Source: UBA822 sp965249775
Lineage (GTDB): Bacteria; Gemmatimonadota; Gemmatimonadetes; Longimicrobiales; Gaopeijiaceae
DNA: 64,000 nt
Direction of reading: 5' to 3'
Assembly (NCBI GenBank): GCA_965249775.1
Contig: OZ252253.1
Span: forward strand, 620,001-684,000
A program made the translations under genes and the position numbers. Under the pieces are notes generated by a model, which did no database searches, was not told the DNA's origin, and was given only the letters and a program-made list of their open reading frames with translations. Numbering within the stretch: the stretch's first letter is position 1; each line of letters begins with the position of its first letter. Below, piece by piece: positions 1 to 8,271 of this stretch.

Positions 1-40
1 CGGCCGCAAGGAGGGCCAGCGCTAGAATGAGTTTCCGCAT
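1..40 (-). CDS. N-terminus of an exported protein, cut by the window edge
   Basis: Only 13 codons are visible, reading MRKLILALALLAA on the minus strand. This is a positively charged start followed by a hydrophobic core, the beginning of a signal peptide. An AGGGGA ribosome binding site sits about five bases before the ATG. The rest of the gene lies outside the window, so no function can be given. It is on the same strand as the quinoprotein gene upstream of it, but a strong hairpin separates the two. Confidence 0.6.
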   Translation of the reverse strand, partial: MRKLILALALLAA

Positions 41-95
41 GTTATCCCCTGTGGTCCGAATGTGGTCCCCGGTGGTTCGATTTTGCGTAGCAAAT

Positions 96-124
96 AGCCC
101 CCGGCGGCTAGGCCGCCGGGGGCT
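96..124 (-). terminator. Strong hairpin, probable terminator of the quinoprotein gene
   Basis: A perfect 13-bp inverted repeat (AGCCCCCGGCGGC, 3-nt loop, GCCGCCGGGGGCT) lies just beyond the stop of the minus-strand dehydrogenase gene and before the next minus-strand start. The T-tract after it is weak, so termination efficiency is inferred rather than seen. Confidence 0.65.
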
Positions 125-161
125 TTCGGTTCTGTCTAGTCGAGTCTCCTGAAGCGAACGG

Positions 162-2225
162 CTAGTGCACCGGGCCGATATCCATGCCGGGCAGCCGTAG
201 CGCGACCAGGCGGCCTGGACGGCCGACCTGCACCACAATGTGCTGGTAATCGTGGTGTAGGAAACTCATCATGCCGTACTGGCCGGGGGAGGGAAGTAGG
301 ATCTCGCCCACGTGGTCCCCAGTCAGTTTGTTATAGGCGTTGAGCACGGGCGGCCCGCCGGATCCCTCCGTCGCGTACAGGATGTTGCCAGCCACCATCT
401 GGATGGAGTTTCCGCCCCCACCGAACCTCGACATGTCCACGCCTTGCAGGGCCGGATTGTTCCGCATCTCTTCTGAGGGCTCTCCGATCGGAATCCAGTA
501 GATCCGCTCGCCTGTGTTCATGTCGTAGGCAGAGAGCCTGTTGTAGGGCGGCTTCCAGACCGGCAGTCCACCAACGCGGGGCAGTCCACCGCCTGGTCCC
601 GCCACCCATTGGGAGATCGTGCTTCCCGTCGTCGCCGGGTTGTCCGGCTCATCCGCATCGGCTCCCGAGGACACCAAGCCCCCGCCGCAGCCCTTCGAGG
701 AGGGCACATACAGGATGCCTGTGGTCGGATCCAGCGTCGCGGGATTCGTGATGTTCAGCCCGCCGGAGCAGCGAATGTTCGCCACTACCCCTGCGTCGTG
801 TCCCACGAAGAGCCGGGGCACGAACGGTCCACCGATGCGGTAGTTCTCGATCAGGTCCAACGCTTCTTGGCGCAACTCGGGCGTGAAGTCGATGATGTCG
901 TCGGGATCGAGACCGAGCGGCTCGGACGGCTCAGGTCGCGTGGGAATGGGCTGGGTCGGCGACGTCCAGTTTCCGGGTACCTCGGTCTGGACTACCGGCA
1001 CCTCCTCAATGGGCCATATCGGCTCCCCGGTCTCCCGGTTGAACGCATAAATGATTCCGGTCTTCGACGTCTGAACCAAGGCCGGAATCGCCCGCCCATC
1101 TACCTCCAGATCGACGAGAATCGGGACGTTCGGCAGGTCGTAGTTCCATTGATCATTGTGTACCGTCTGGAAGTGCCACACGCGCTCACCCGTCTGAACG
1201 TCCAGGGCGACCACGCTCGTCCCGAAGAGGTTGTCTCCGGGGCGGAACCCGCCGAAGTAGTCGATGGTCGGAGGATTCGTCGGGAAGTAGACGAGGCCGA
1301 GATTCTCGTCCGCGGACATCGGCGCCCACGAGGAAACGTCCCCCGTCCACTGCCAAGCGTCGTTCTCCCACGTTTCGTGACCGAACTCGCCCGGACGCGG
1401 AATCACATTGAATTTCCACTTGAAGTCACCGCTGCGGGCGTCGAAGGCGAGGATGTCGCCGGGGACGTTCTCGATGCGGGTCTGGTTGTACCCTTGCTCG
1501 GCCGAGTTGCCCACCACCACGACGCCGTTCACGACGATCGGGGGCGACGAGGAGGTGATGTAGCCCAACTCCCTCGGGATGCCGTAATCGGGATCGTACT
1601 CACCGTCGTACGCGAGCCAGGGGCCCCAGTCCGCGATAAGCGGCACGAGCAGGTCCACGACACCCGTCGAGGGGAAGCCCTCGAGCGGCACCCGCGTGCC
1701 GAAATTCTGGATGTGCTCTCCGGTCTTGGCGTCCAGTGCGTGGAGGAAAAAGGCAGGAGACGTGTAGAAGATCACCCCCCTACCGTCGACCTCTCCGTAC
1801 GCGACACCCTTTCCGTAGTTTTGGCGCATCGAGCGCTCCCACCGCGTCGTGTTCGGCTCGCGGTAGGTCCACACCGTCTCGCCCGTCGTTGGGTCGATGG
1901 CCACCACCGTGCGGCGTTGGCCGGCCACAGTGTAAAGGAGCCCGTCTATGTACGACGGTGTCGACTTGAACTGCTGGTCGACCAGCGGACCGAAGTTGTC
2001 GGCCCGCCATTCCCACGCCACCTCGAGGTCGGCGAAGTTGGAGGCGTCGATCTGATCGACGGGCGTATAGCGAGTGCCCCATGCGTCTGCACTTTGGTAA
2101 CGCCACTCCCCGTACGGGTTCTCGCGCTCCTGGCCGAAGGCGAGCGTGGGCGCTACCAGCAGCAAGCCCAGCACGAGAGCGAACCCGTGTGACTGGCCCT
2201 GGAGTCTGTGGAATAGAGATGACAT
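162..2225 (-). CDS. PQQ-dependent (quinoprotein) dehydrogenase, exported
   Basis: A 687-residue protein with a signal peptide (MSSLFHRLQ..., hydrophobic core, cleavage near AFGQE) followed by repeated beta-propeller blades with tryptophan-docking style motifs such as GETVWTYREP, GERVWHFQTVH and GEPIWPIEEV. This is the eight-blade fold of periplasmic glucose, alcohol and sorbosone-type quinoprotein dehydrogenases, which oxidise a sugar or alcohol with PQQ and pass electrons to the respiratory chain. The substrate cannot be read from the sequence. A CG..C pattern (KGCGGGLV) occurs in the last third. No cytochrome c CxxCH motif is present, so it needs an external electron acceptor. The ORF could start 33 codons earlier, but the ATG at 2225 has a GAGGA ribosome binding site and opens directly into the signal peptide. 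It is transcribed divergently from the PadR gene. Confidence 0.85.
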   Translation of the reverse strand: MSSLFHRLQGQSHGFALVLGLLLVAPTLAFGQERENPYGEWRYQSADAWGTRYTPVDQIDASNFADLEVAWEWRADNFGPLVDQQFKSTPSYIDGLLYTVAGQRRTVVAIDPTTGETVWTYREPNTTRWERSMRQNYGKGVAYGEVDGRGVIFYTSPAFFLHALDAKTGEHIQNFGTRVPLEGFPSTGVVDLLVPLIADWGPWLAYDGEYDPDYGIPRELGYITSSSPPIVVNGVVVVGNSAEQGYNQTRIENVPGDILAFDARSGDFKWKFNVIPRPGEFGHETWENDAWQWTGDVSSWAPMSADENLGLVYFPTNPPTIDYFGGFRPGDNLFGTSVVALDVQTGERVWHFQTVHNDQWNYDLPNVPILVDLEVDGRAIPALVQTSKTGIIYAFNRETGEPIWPIEEVPVVQTEVPGNWTSPTQPIPTRPEPSEPLGLDPDDIIDFTPELRQEALDLIENYRIGGPFVPRLFVGHDAGVVANIRCSGGLNITNPATLDPTTGILYVPSSKGCGGGLVSSGADADEPDNPATTGSTISQWVAGPGGGLPRVGGLPVWKPPYNRLSAYDMNTGERIYWIPIGEPSEEMRNNPALQGVDMSRFGGGGNSIQMVAGNILYATEGSGGPPVLNAYNKLTGDHVGEILLPSPGQYGMMSFLHHDYQHIVVQVGRPGRLVALRLPGMDIGPVH

Positions 2226-2487
2226 GGTTTCCTCACTGGTGAAGCGGCCGAAACGTCTGGGTCTCCCTCTGCAGGCGCACCCATGCGAGTTCGAGGAGTT
2301 GCGGCAATGCGACTTTTCCAACAATCGGCATCATAAGACCGCGACAACCACATCGCCAGGGCGTCTCTCCGGACTGAGGCGGAGTCAGAGCGCTTCGATT
2401 TCTTCACTGAACATGAATCTTTCGCGCGACGTTTCCGTAGAGGTGGTATGGCTGTTTAATCACGTTCGATGAACAAATGGAGTTTAC
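2226..2487. promoter_or_regulatory. Divergent intergenic region between the quinoprotein and PadR genes
   Basis: About 260 bases without a convincing gene separate two divergently transcribed units, so promoters for both must lie here. The stretch 2400-2480 is noticeably more AT-rich than its surroundings. PadR proteins usually bind their own promoter region, so an operator is expected, but no clean palindrome was identified. Confidence 0.4.
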
Positions 2488-2823
2488 GTGTCCAGAAACG
2501 TTTTTTTGGGTGAGTTCGAGCACATCGTCCTGCTCGCGGTCGCTCGTCTCGGCAACGTGGCCTACGGCATGGCCATTAGGCAGGAGATCGAGGATCGCTC
2601 GGGCCGGCCGGTCGCGATCGGATCTGTATACGCCGCCCTCGACCGGATGGAGCGGAAGGGGTACCTGCGCTCGCAAGTGGGTGACCCGACCCCCGTGCGC
2701 GGCGGCCGTGCCAAGCGCTTCTACACGCTGGAGTCGCCGGGCGCGGAGGCGCTTCGACGCTCTCGAAAGGTGCTCGAGGGCCTTTGGGACGGTCTCGAGA
2801 TCGACGTGGAGCGTCCGGCATGA
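2488..2823 (+). CDS. PadR-family transcriptional regulator
   Basis: A 111-residue winged-helix protein. Residues 8-60 carry the PadR DNA-binding domain (EFEHIVLLAVARLG, YGMAIRQEIE, VAIGSVYAALDRMERKGYL), followed by the beta-wing (RGGRAKRFYTLE) and a C-terminal helix. PadR proteins are dimeric repressors that often respond to toxic compounds. The start is a GTG with a nearby TGGAG. Its stop overlaps the start of the permease gene (ATGA), so the two are translationally coupled. PadR next to this type of duplicated permease is a recurrent pairing in Acidobacteriota and Gemmatimonadota; the ligand is unknown. Confidence 0.9.
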   Translation: MSRNVFLGEFEHIVLLAVARLGNVAYGMAIRQEIEDRSGRPVAIGSVYAALDRMERKGYLRSQVGDPTPVRGGRAKRFYTLESPGAEALRRSRKVLEGLWDGLEIDVERPA

Positions 2824-5519
2824 CCGACGAGCCACGCCCGCCACGCACAGCACGCCTGATCCTTGGTCTGCTCCTACCCGAGCGGTACCGAGACAACCAG
2901 CTCGGCGATTTGGAGGAAGAATTTCAGGCCCGCGCGCGACGGGACGGAAAAGGCGCAGCGCGGCGCTGGTATTGGCTACAGGCGACGACGTCACTACCGG
3001 GCACGGGTCGACTCAGATACCGCGAGGGGCGGACCAACGAACGAGGACGGGGGAGAGGACTTGTAGGTGGGTGGATGGAATCGATGTGGCAGAACCTCAA
3101 GTACGCGGTCAGGGCCCTGGCCGGGAGCCCTCAGCATGCGATCATCGCGACAGTCACGCTCGCGCTAGCCATCGGTGTCAACACGTCGATCTTCTCGATG
3201 GTGAACCAGGTGATCTTCGTCGATCTTCCCATGGAGGATCCGGACGAGGTCTATTGGGTCTGGTCCGTGAACACCGAAGTGGCCCAGGCGGACATTTCGA
3301 CGCTCTCACTCGCGGACTTCCAGGACTACCGGGAGCGCACGCGTTCGTTCGAGTCCCTCGCCGCACTCGTACAGGACCAAATGATCCTGACGGGCCAGGA
3401 CCAGCCCGAGCGCATCACCGTCGCTCGAGTGACGGCCAATCTCATGCAAGTCTGGGGAGACAAGCCGACGCTCGGTAGGGCCTTCGTGGGTGGAGAAGAC
3501 CTCACGGGAGCGCCGAAAGTCGCGGTCATCACTCACTCGATGTGGGAGAACCGGTTTGGCTCGGACCCCGGCGTCCTGGGCCGGACGATCCGCCTGGACG
3601 ATAACGAACACATCATCGTGGGAGTTGCGTCCCCGAGGATGGAAATGGGTAACCTCGGACTGGCGAGCGTTTGGATTCCGCTCGAGATGCCGGCGCCCGG
3701 GGTGGGGCGGGAAGCACGGTTCAGGGGCGGGAGGGGAATAACGGGAGGCTTGGTCACGGGCAGATTGCGGGAGGGAGTGACGTTCGCCGAGGCCCGAGGG
3801 GAAGGGGCTCGGATAGGAGAGGAGCTCGCGGCGGAGTATCCCGCAACGAACCGCGGATGGATCCTTCAGGTGCGCACCACCGACGATTCGCTTCTCGGCG
3901 ATAGCGGCTCCCTATTGATTACCTTGCTCGTGCTCACGGTCGGGTTCGTGCTCCTGATCGCTTGTGCGAATGTCGCAAACCTTGTGCTGGTCAGAGCCTC
4001 CTCACGGATGCGTGAGCTCGCCCTGCGCTCGGCGCTGGGTGCGAGCCGTCGCCGCATCGTTGGGCAACTTCTCACCGAAAACCTGCTGATCGCTTTGGTG
4101 GCCGGCGGCATCGGGGTTGGTCTCGCCTACGCTCTTCTTCGCATGCTCATCAGCATCACCCGCGGCCAGGCAGTGCTGTTCAACATCTCTACGATCGATC
4201 ATCGCGTGCTGATCTTCACGCTGCTCGTCTCGATTGCCACGCCGCTTCTGTTCGGACTCCTGCCCGCGTGGGGTGCCGTGCGATCCAACCTGTCGGACTC
4301 TCTCCGGGACGGCGAGCGGGGCCGGGAGGGTCGTGGAGGCCTGCGCACCCGCGGCGCGCTGGTGGTGTCCCAAGTGGCGCTCGCCCTTTCGCTGATGATC
4401 GTCTCCGGTGTGCTCGTGCGCTCGATGATCGCCGAGCAGCAGGTCGAGCTCGGCTTCGAGGAGGAGGGCGTGCTCTCGATGGTTCTGCAGCTCCCGAATA
4501 CACGGTACGACGCGTCCGCCTCGGGCCGCTTTTTCAATGAGCTGGAAGAGCGGGTGGCGGCGCTGCCTGCTGTAGGGAGCGTGGCGCTGGCCGGAGGTCG
4601 CCCACGGATGACCCTGGCCGGAGGCACGCCGTTCGCGATCGAGGGGCGAGCCGTGGTTTCGGACGAGGATCTGCCGGCCGCATACACCGAGGTCGTTTCC
4701 GGCGATTACTTCAAGGTGCTGCGGATCCCACTGGTCCGCGGCCGGACCTTCGAGCGGCAGGATCGTCCGGAGACCAACCCGGTCGCTCTTATCAGCCGCG
4801 AGGCAGCTGAGCGCTTCTGGCCGGAAGAGGCAGCGCTGGGAAGGCGCGTCCGGATCGGCGTAGAGGCTACGGCCCCGTGGCGAGAGATCGTCGGGGTCGT
4901 CGACAACGTCGTGGGCGGAAACGATCCTGCGAATCCAACCGCTCCCCAGATCTACCTGCCGGCTTCACAGGCGCCTCGAGGCTCGATGGTCTTGATGGCC
5001 CGGGCGAGTGGAGGGGAGAGCTCGCTCACCGCGGCCATCCGCCAAGTGGTTGCTGCGATGGACCCGCAGCAGCCGGTCGACGACGTCAGGACCATGGCCG
5101 CCTACGTCTACGATTCGAACTCCTTCGAGTACGCGGTGATCACCCTGTTCGTCATCTTCGCACTCTTCGCTTTGGCGATGGCGGCCATGGGCGTCTATGG
5201 CGTGATGTCATTCATGGTGTCGCAGCGCAGCAGAGAGATCGGGGTGCGCATCGCACTCGGTGCCGAACGAGGTTCGGTGCTGCGTATGGTGCTTGCCCAA
5301 GGTGGAAGGCTGCTCCTGATCGGCACCGTGATCGGGCTCGGAATCGGATTCCTGCTGAGTCGGATCACTGCGACCTTGGTCACGGGCGTTGGACCGAATG
5401 ACCCGGGCACGTTCATTACGGTGTCGCTGGTTCTGCTCGCGATCGCCCTACTGGCAAACTTCATTCCCGCGCACAGGGCGACGCGGATCGATCCGATGGA
5501 GGCGATGAGGGTAGAGTAG
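2820..5519 (+). CDS. ADOP-type ABC permease (MacB/FtsX-like, duplicated)
   Basis: An 899-residue membrane protein. Residues 1-95 form the soluble N-terminal extension typical of ADOP permeases, including LPERYRDNQLGDLEEEF. A first membrane helix follows at about 108-132 (TLALAIGVNTSIFS), then a MacB-like periplasmic domain, a three-helix FtsX domain (ITLLVLTVGFVLLIACANVANLVLV), a second periplasmic domain and a second FtsX domain near the C-terminus (ALFALAMAAMGVYGVMSFMVSQ). This is the two-copy FtsX layout of the family nicknamed Acidobacterial duplicated orphan permease. No ATPase gene lies next to it, which is normal for the family. The ATG at 2820 overlaps the PadR stop; an earlier start is possible but lies inside padR. 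Likely an efflux or mechanotransmission permease; the substrate is unknown. Confidence 0.88.
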   Translation: MTDEPRPPRTARLILGLLLPERYRDNQLGDLEEEFQARARRDGKGAARRWYWLQATTSLPGTGRLRYREGRTNERGRGRGLVGGWMESMWQNLKYAVRALAGSPQHAIIATVTLALAIGVNTSIFSMVNQVIFVDLPMEDPDEVYWVWSVNTEVAQADISTLSLADFQDYRERTRSFESLAALVQDQMILTGQDQPERITVARVTANLMQVWGDKPTLGRAFVGGEDLTGAPKVAVITHSMWENRFGSDPGVLGRTIRLDDNEHIIVGVASPRMEMGNLGLASVWIPLEMPAPGVGREARFRGGRGITGGLVTGRLREGVTFAEARGEGARIGEELAAEYPATNRGWILQVRTTDDSLLGDSGSLLITLLVLTVGFVLLIACANVANLVLVRASSRMRELALRSALGASRRRIVGQLLTENLLIALVAGGIGVGLAYALLRMLISITRGQAVLFNISTIDHRVLIFTLLVSIATPLLFGLLPAWGAVRSNLSDSLRDGERGREGRGGLRTRGALVVSQVALALSLMIVSGVLVRSMIAEQQVELGFEEEGVLSMVLQLPNTRYDASASGRFFNELEERVAALPAVGSVALAGGRPRMTLAGGTPFAIEGRAVVSDEDLPAAYTEVVSGDYFKVLRIPLVRGRTFERQDRPETNPVALISREAAERFWPEEAALGRRVRIGVEATAPWREIVGVVDNVVGGNDPANPTAPQIYLPASQAPRGSMVLMARASGGESSLTAAIRQVVAAMDPQQPVDDVRTMAAYVYDSNSFEYAVITLFVIFALFALAMAAMGVYGVMSFMVSQRSREIGVRIALGAERGSVLRMVLAQGGRLLLIGTVIGLGIGFLLSRITATLVTGVGPNDPGTFITVSLVLLAIALLANFIPAHRATRIDPMEAMRVE

Positions 5520-5550
5520 GGGGCTGCCCAGTCACATCAGGCAGCCCCCT
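5519..5550. terminator. Hairpin between convergent genes
   Basis: The inverted repeat GGGGGCTGCC / GGCAGCCCCC with an 11-nt loop begins in the last base of the permease stop codon and lies between two convergent genes. It could serve both strands. There is no strong T-tract. Confidence 0.55.
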
Positions 5551-5583
5551 GTGGTAACGAGGGTCCTTCGTTCTCTCCCGTCG

Positions 5584-5964
5584 TCAGTTCTCTACCCGCT
5601 CGGCGCTCCAGCCCCCTCCGCCAAAGCCTCCAAAGTCCGCTGTTCCGGACATGGTGCCATCCTCAGCGAGAGTGCCCATGAAGGTGATATCCAACGGCAT
5701 CCCTTCGATGTCCAAGCTCCACTCAAAGGTGACGTCCATCCCTTCGATCTTGCCCGTCATCTCAACCGGTCCGAGCTCGGGAATCTCGCCAGTCGCCTTA
5801 AGCACCATGCCGTCCTGGACGATGGTGACATCAAGCGGTTGATCACCCATATCCGACTGCACGGTAAGGGTCCACATTCCGCTCAGATCGGCCTGAGCCG
5901 CTCCATCCGCGGGTGCCGAAACGAGAAAAGCAACTGCCGCCATAACTACGCCGAGAGCCCTCAT
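5584..5964 (-). CDS. Small secreted protein, predicted all-beta
   Basis: A 126-residue protein of unrecognised family. Residues 1-24 form a signal peptide (MRALGVVMAAVAFLVSAPADGAAQ). The rest consists of short alternating beta-type stretches (LSGMWTLTVQSDMG, LDVTIVQDGMVLKATGEI, VEMTGKIEGMDVTFEWSLDI, LDITFMGTLAEDGTMSG), a pattern seen in small periplasmic or secreted lipocalin-like barrels that start with a G.W motif. It ends with a glycine-rich tail (FGGFGGGGWSAE). The ATG at 5964 was chosen because an AGGAGG ribosome binding site sits six bases upstream. It has no obvious operon partner. No function is assigned. Confidence 0.75.
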   Translation of the reverse strand: MRALGVVMAAVAFLVSAPADGAAQADLSGMWTLTVQSDMGDQPLDVTIVQDGMVLKATGEIPELGPVEMTGKIEGMDVTFEWSLDIEGMPLDITFMGTLAEDGTMSGTADFGGFGGGGWSAERVEN

Positions 5965-5984
5965 GACCCCTCCTGCCATCGTTG

Positions 5985-6501
5985 AATCTTGAAGTGCCCC
6001 ACCCGGGCCGTGTCACGCTAAAGAGCCGGCGGGGACGGCGGACGCCTGACGTCCACCGTAAAGACATGATACAAGGACCGCTATCGGGAGGCAAAGGCCT
6101 CCGCCCCATGGGGCAGCCTCGTAGGGCGCACTTTTTTCCTCTGTTTGGCACATTTTAGCGCAAGTTTATCATCCCTTTTCCTTCATTGCAGTTCGAGATG
6201 ACAGTATATAAGTCATTACGTGACAATACTATGAACGATATATAACGGAGTTGGATCGCTCCGTTCCTGGGGTCGGCACGCGTCTTGTGGTGGAACTCGG
6301 GAGGAATACGCACGAGAAGGTGGCTCTTGGATTGGCATTGAAACATGTCCGGAAAACAGCACCACCCAGCCGTTACGTCCCAAACCCTCTACCGAGTTGG
6401 GGTACCGGCGTGCGGGCTCCACCTGCCACGCGGGTACCACCCGCAACGCGGGTACAAGAAGTTCGTCCACCGTATGATCCGCCTCGCTCCTAGGGATTAG
6501 C
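5985..6501. other. Intergenic region with AT-rich patch and an 18-bp tandem repeat
   Basis: About 500 bases without a convincing gene. The stretch 6150-6245 is strikingly AT-rich for this genome, with TATATAA-like stretches, and is a plausible promoter region. At 6420-6455 there are two head-to-tail 18-bp units (CACCTGCCACGCGGGTAC and CACCCGCAACGCGGGTAC) that differ at two positions. A short ORF overlapping the repeat looks unlike a protein. Confidence 0.45.
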
Positions 6502-7434
6502 ATGCCAAGTAAGAAGTGGACCTTCGTGTGCATGTCGGACCGCGAAGACCCAGTTACCCAATACAGCGTGTCGGGTGGCGCCATGCATTATCTGGCCTCC
6601 TTCGGTGCAGGCTTCGTGCTCGTGGTGACCGCCTTGTCCATGATCGTCGCCTTGAATGGCTCTGCCCGGTATGACGTCCTAAAACTTCAGCGCGAAAAAT
6701 CGCTTCTTTCCGCCGAAATCGGGGAGATTCAGGGGCGGGTAGCTCAGATGGAGGGATCCATCGACGCTCTGATCGAGAAGGACGAGAGTTTCCGCCTCTT
6801 GGCCGGACTCGAACCCATCGATGAAGAGATTTTCGAGGTGGGCGTCGGCGGACCAGGCATGCTGACCCCGGAATCCAGCCTCCTGTGGTCGGAGGACCCG
6901 GCGTCCGCAGCCGTGACGTTTGCCACCTCCTTCGACATTCTGGCTCTCGAGCGGAGAACTCAGCTCCTCTCGGGGAGCCTCTCGGAGGCCACCGACAGCC
7001 TCCTGTCTCACAACGACCAACTCGAGTCCATGCCGAGCATCAGTCCAGTGACGGGTGGACCCATCACCAGCAGATTCAGTCCAGCCCGGATGCACCCGAT
7101 CTACGACAGGGCGCTCCCACACGCGGGGGTCGATCTGCACGCGCCCGAAGGAACGCCCATCCTCGCCAGCGCCAAGGGAGTCGTATCCTACGTGGGTTGG
7201 CGGCCCGGGTACGGGAACACGGTCGAGATCGACCATGGATTTGGGCGCATGACCCGATACGCGCACGCCTCGAAGATCTTGGTGGAGCGGGATCAACAAG
7301 TCGACCGGTGGGATGCGATTGCACAGGTCGGCCAGACCGGAACCGCTACAGCCGAGCACGTGCACTACGAAATCTGGGTCGGTGGAAGAGCCATGGACCC
7401 ACAGGATTACATCCTGAACGGGATGATCCCCTGA
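6502..7434 (+). CDS. M23-family (LytM) murein peptidase, membrane-anchored
   Basis: A 310-residue cell-wall endopeptidase. Residues 29-51 form a membrane helix. Residues 55-95 look like a coiled coil (LQREKSLLSAEIGEIQGRVA), a long linker follows, and residues 185-300 are the M23 domain. The zinc ligands are visible as H207 and D211 (HAGVD) and H288 of the HVH motif (residues 286-288), with YAH at 253-255 as the additional active-site histidine. All catalytic positions are present, so an active D,D- or L,D-endopeptidase is expected. The coiled coil plus LytM layout resembles MepM/NlpD-type septal or elongation hydrolases. It stands alone between intergenic regions. Confidence 0.9.
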   Translation: MPSKKWTFVCMSDREDPVTQYSVSGGAMHYLASFGAGFVLVVTALSMIVALNGSARYDVLKLQREKSLLSAEIGEIQGRVAQMEGSIDALIEKDESFRLLAGLEPIDEEIFEVGVGGPGMLTPESSLLWSEDPASAAVTFATSFDILALERRTQLLSGSLSEATDSLLSHNDQLESMPSISPVTGGPITSRFSPARMHPIYDRALPHAGVDLHAPEGTPILASAKGVVSYVGWRPGYGNTVEIDHGFGRMTRYAHASKILVERDQQVDRWDAIAQVGQTGTATAEHVHYEIWVGGRAMDPQDYILNGMIP

Positions 7435-7589
7435 GGCCGGTCCGTGCCCCTCTCACACCCTTCTTGCTCTTACCGTACTGCAGGCTTCCGTAGCCACGGC
7501 CGGTTGGGCGCCGAGCATTCAGCTCACGTCAACGCGACCGTCCTGGTAGATCAGGTTTGGCTCTTCACGAAGGAGAAATAGGAGAAATC

Positions 7590-8015
7590 ATGAGAACGCT
7601 TACTACGACCGTAATCGCATTTGCCTTCACGGCCCTACTCGCTCCGCAAGTGGTGTCCGCGCAGAGCGGCCTCACCGTACCGGAATCGTCCATAGCCACG
7701 ATGGTCGTCGACCGCATGCCGACAGGCACGGCCATGACGTTCCCGGCCAACGTAGAAAGGCTTTATGCCTGGACCCGCGTCCAAGGAGCCGACAGAGAAA
7801 CCTCGGTCCATCATGTCTGGATCCACGGTGATGTCCAAAGGGCCGATATCGAGCTTCGCATCGGGGATTCTCCCTGGAGGACGTGGAGCAACAAGGCCAT
7901 CATGCCCGAGTGGACTGGTGACTGGCGTGTCGAAGTTCGCGACGCCAACGGTAACGTCCTAGAGACGATCCGCTTTACGGTTGGGAGCGGCCGTGGGGAG
8001 GGGGCTGGGCTCTAA
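7590..8015 (+). CDS. DUF2914-domain periplasmic protein
   Basis: A 141-residue protein with a signal peptide (residues 1-25, ending VVSAQS) followed by one DUF2914-like domain. The signature is clear: RLYAWTRVQG, then HHVWIHGD, then SPWRTWSNKAIMP, then TGDWRVEVRDANGNVLETI. The family is found in many diderm bacteria as a periplasmic domain of unknown function. The ATG at 7590 is preceded by AGGAG at good spacing; a start 11 codons earlier is possible but has no such site. No partner gene is adjacent. Confidence 0.82.
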   Translation: MRTLTTTVIAFAFTALLAPQVVSAQSGLTVPESSIATMVVDRMPTGTAMTFPANVERLYAWTRVQGADRETSVHHVWIHGDVQRADIELRIGDSPWRTWSNKAIMPEWTGDWRVEVRDANGNVLETIRFTVGSGRGEGAGL

Positions 8016-8271
8016 GTCCTGGACGACCGAATTCCCCTCGCTCTGGGTCTCCTCTGATCTCCACGATGGCCCCTCGGGGCCAGTCATTTGCTCGCTCGAG
8101 GGAGGTCAGAGACTGCCCAGGCTGGAGCGTTTTTGTCAGCTCGAAGGGGTCTACAGTTTTTGTTGAGTATCGCAATGGGGTGTGCCTAGCTTTGTAGTAG
8201 GACTTGACTGAGTCGGACTACAGTAGGCGGGCGAATTTCGTCCTCCCGCGCCCCTAAACAAGGGAATTATC
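8016..8271. other. Intergenic region with an imperfect hairpin before the membrane/VWA gene pair
   Basis: No gene is seen in this 256-base gap. At 8194-8221 there is an imperfect inverted repeat (GTAGTAGGACT / AGTCGGACTAC) about 50 bases before the next start codon, which could be an operator or a leader hairpin. Confidence 0.35.

Noticed and set aside
609..2192. Long plus-strand ORF (527 codons) opposite the quinoprotein gene
   Set aside because: It is antisense to a clear PQQ dehydrogenase, has arginine-rich low-complexity composition and no domain pattern. Long shadow frames are expected at this GC content.
6216..6584. ORFs on both strands over the intergenic region before the M23 gene
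   Set aside because: Composition is unlike protein, they overlap the tandem repeat and the M23 start, and neither has a ribosome binding site.
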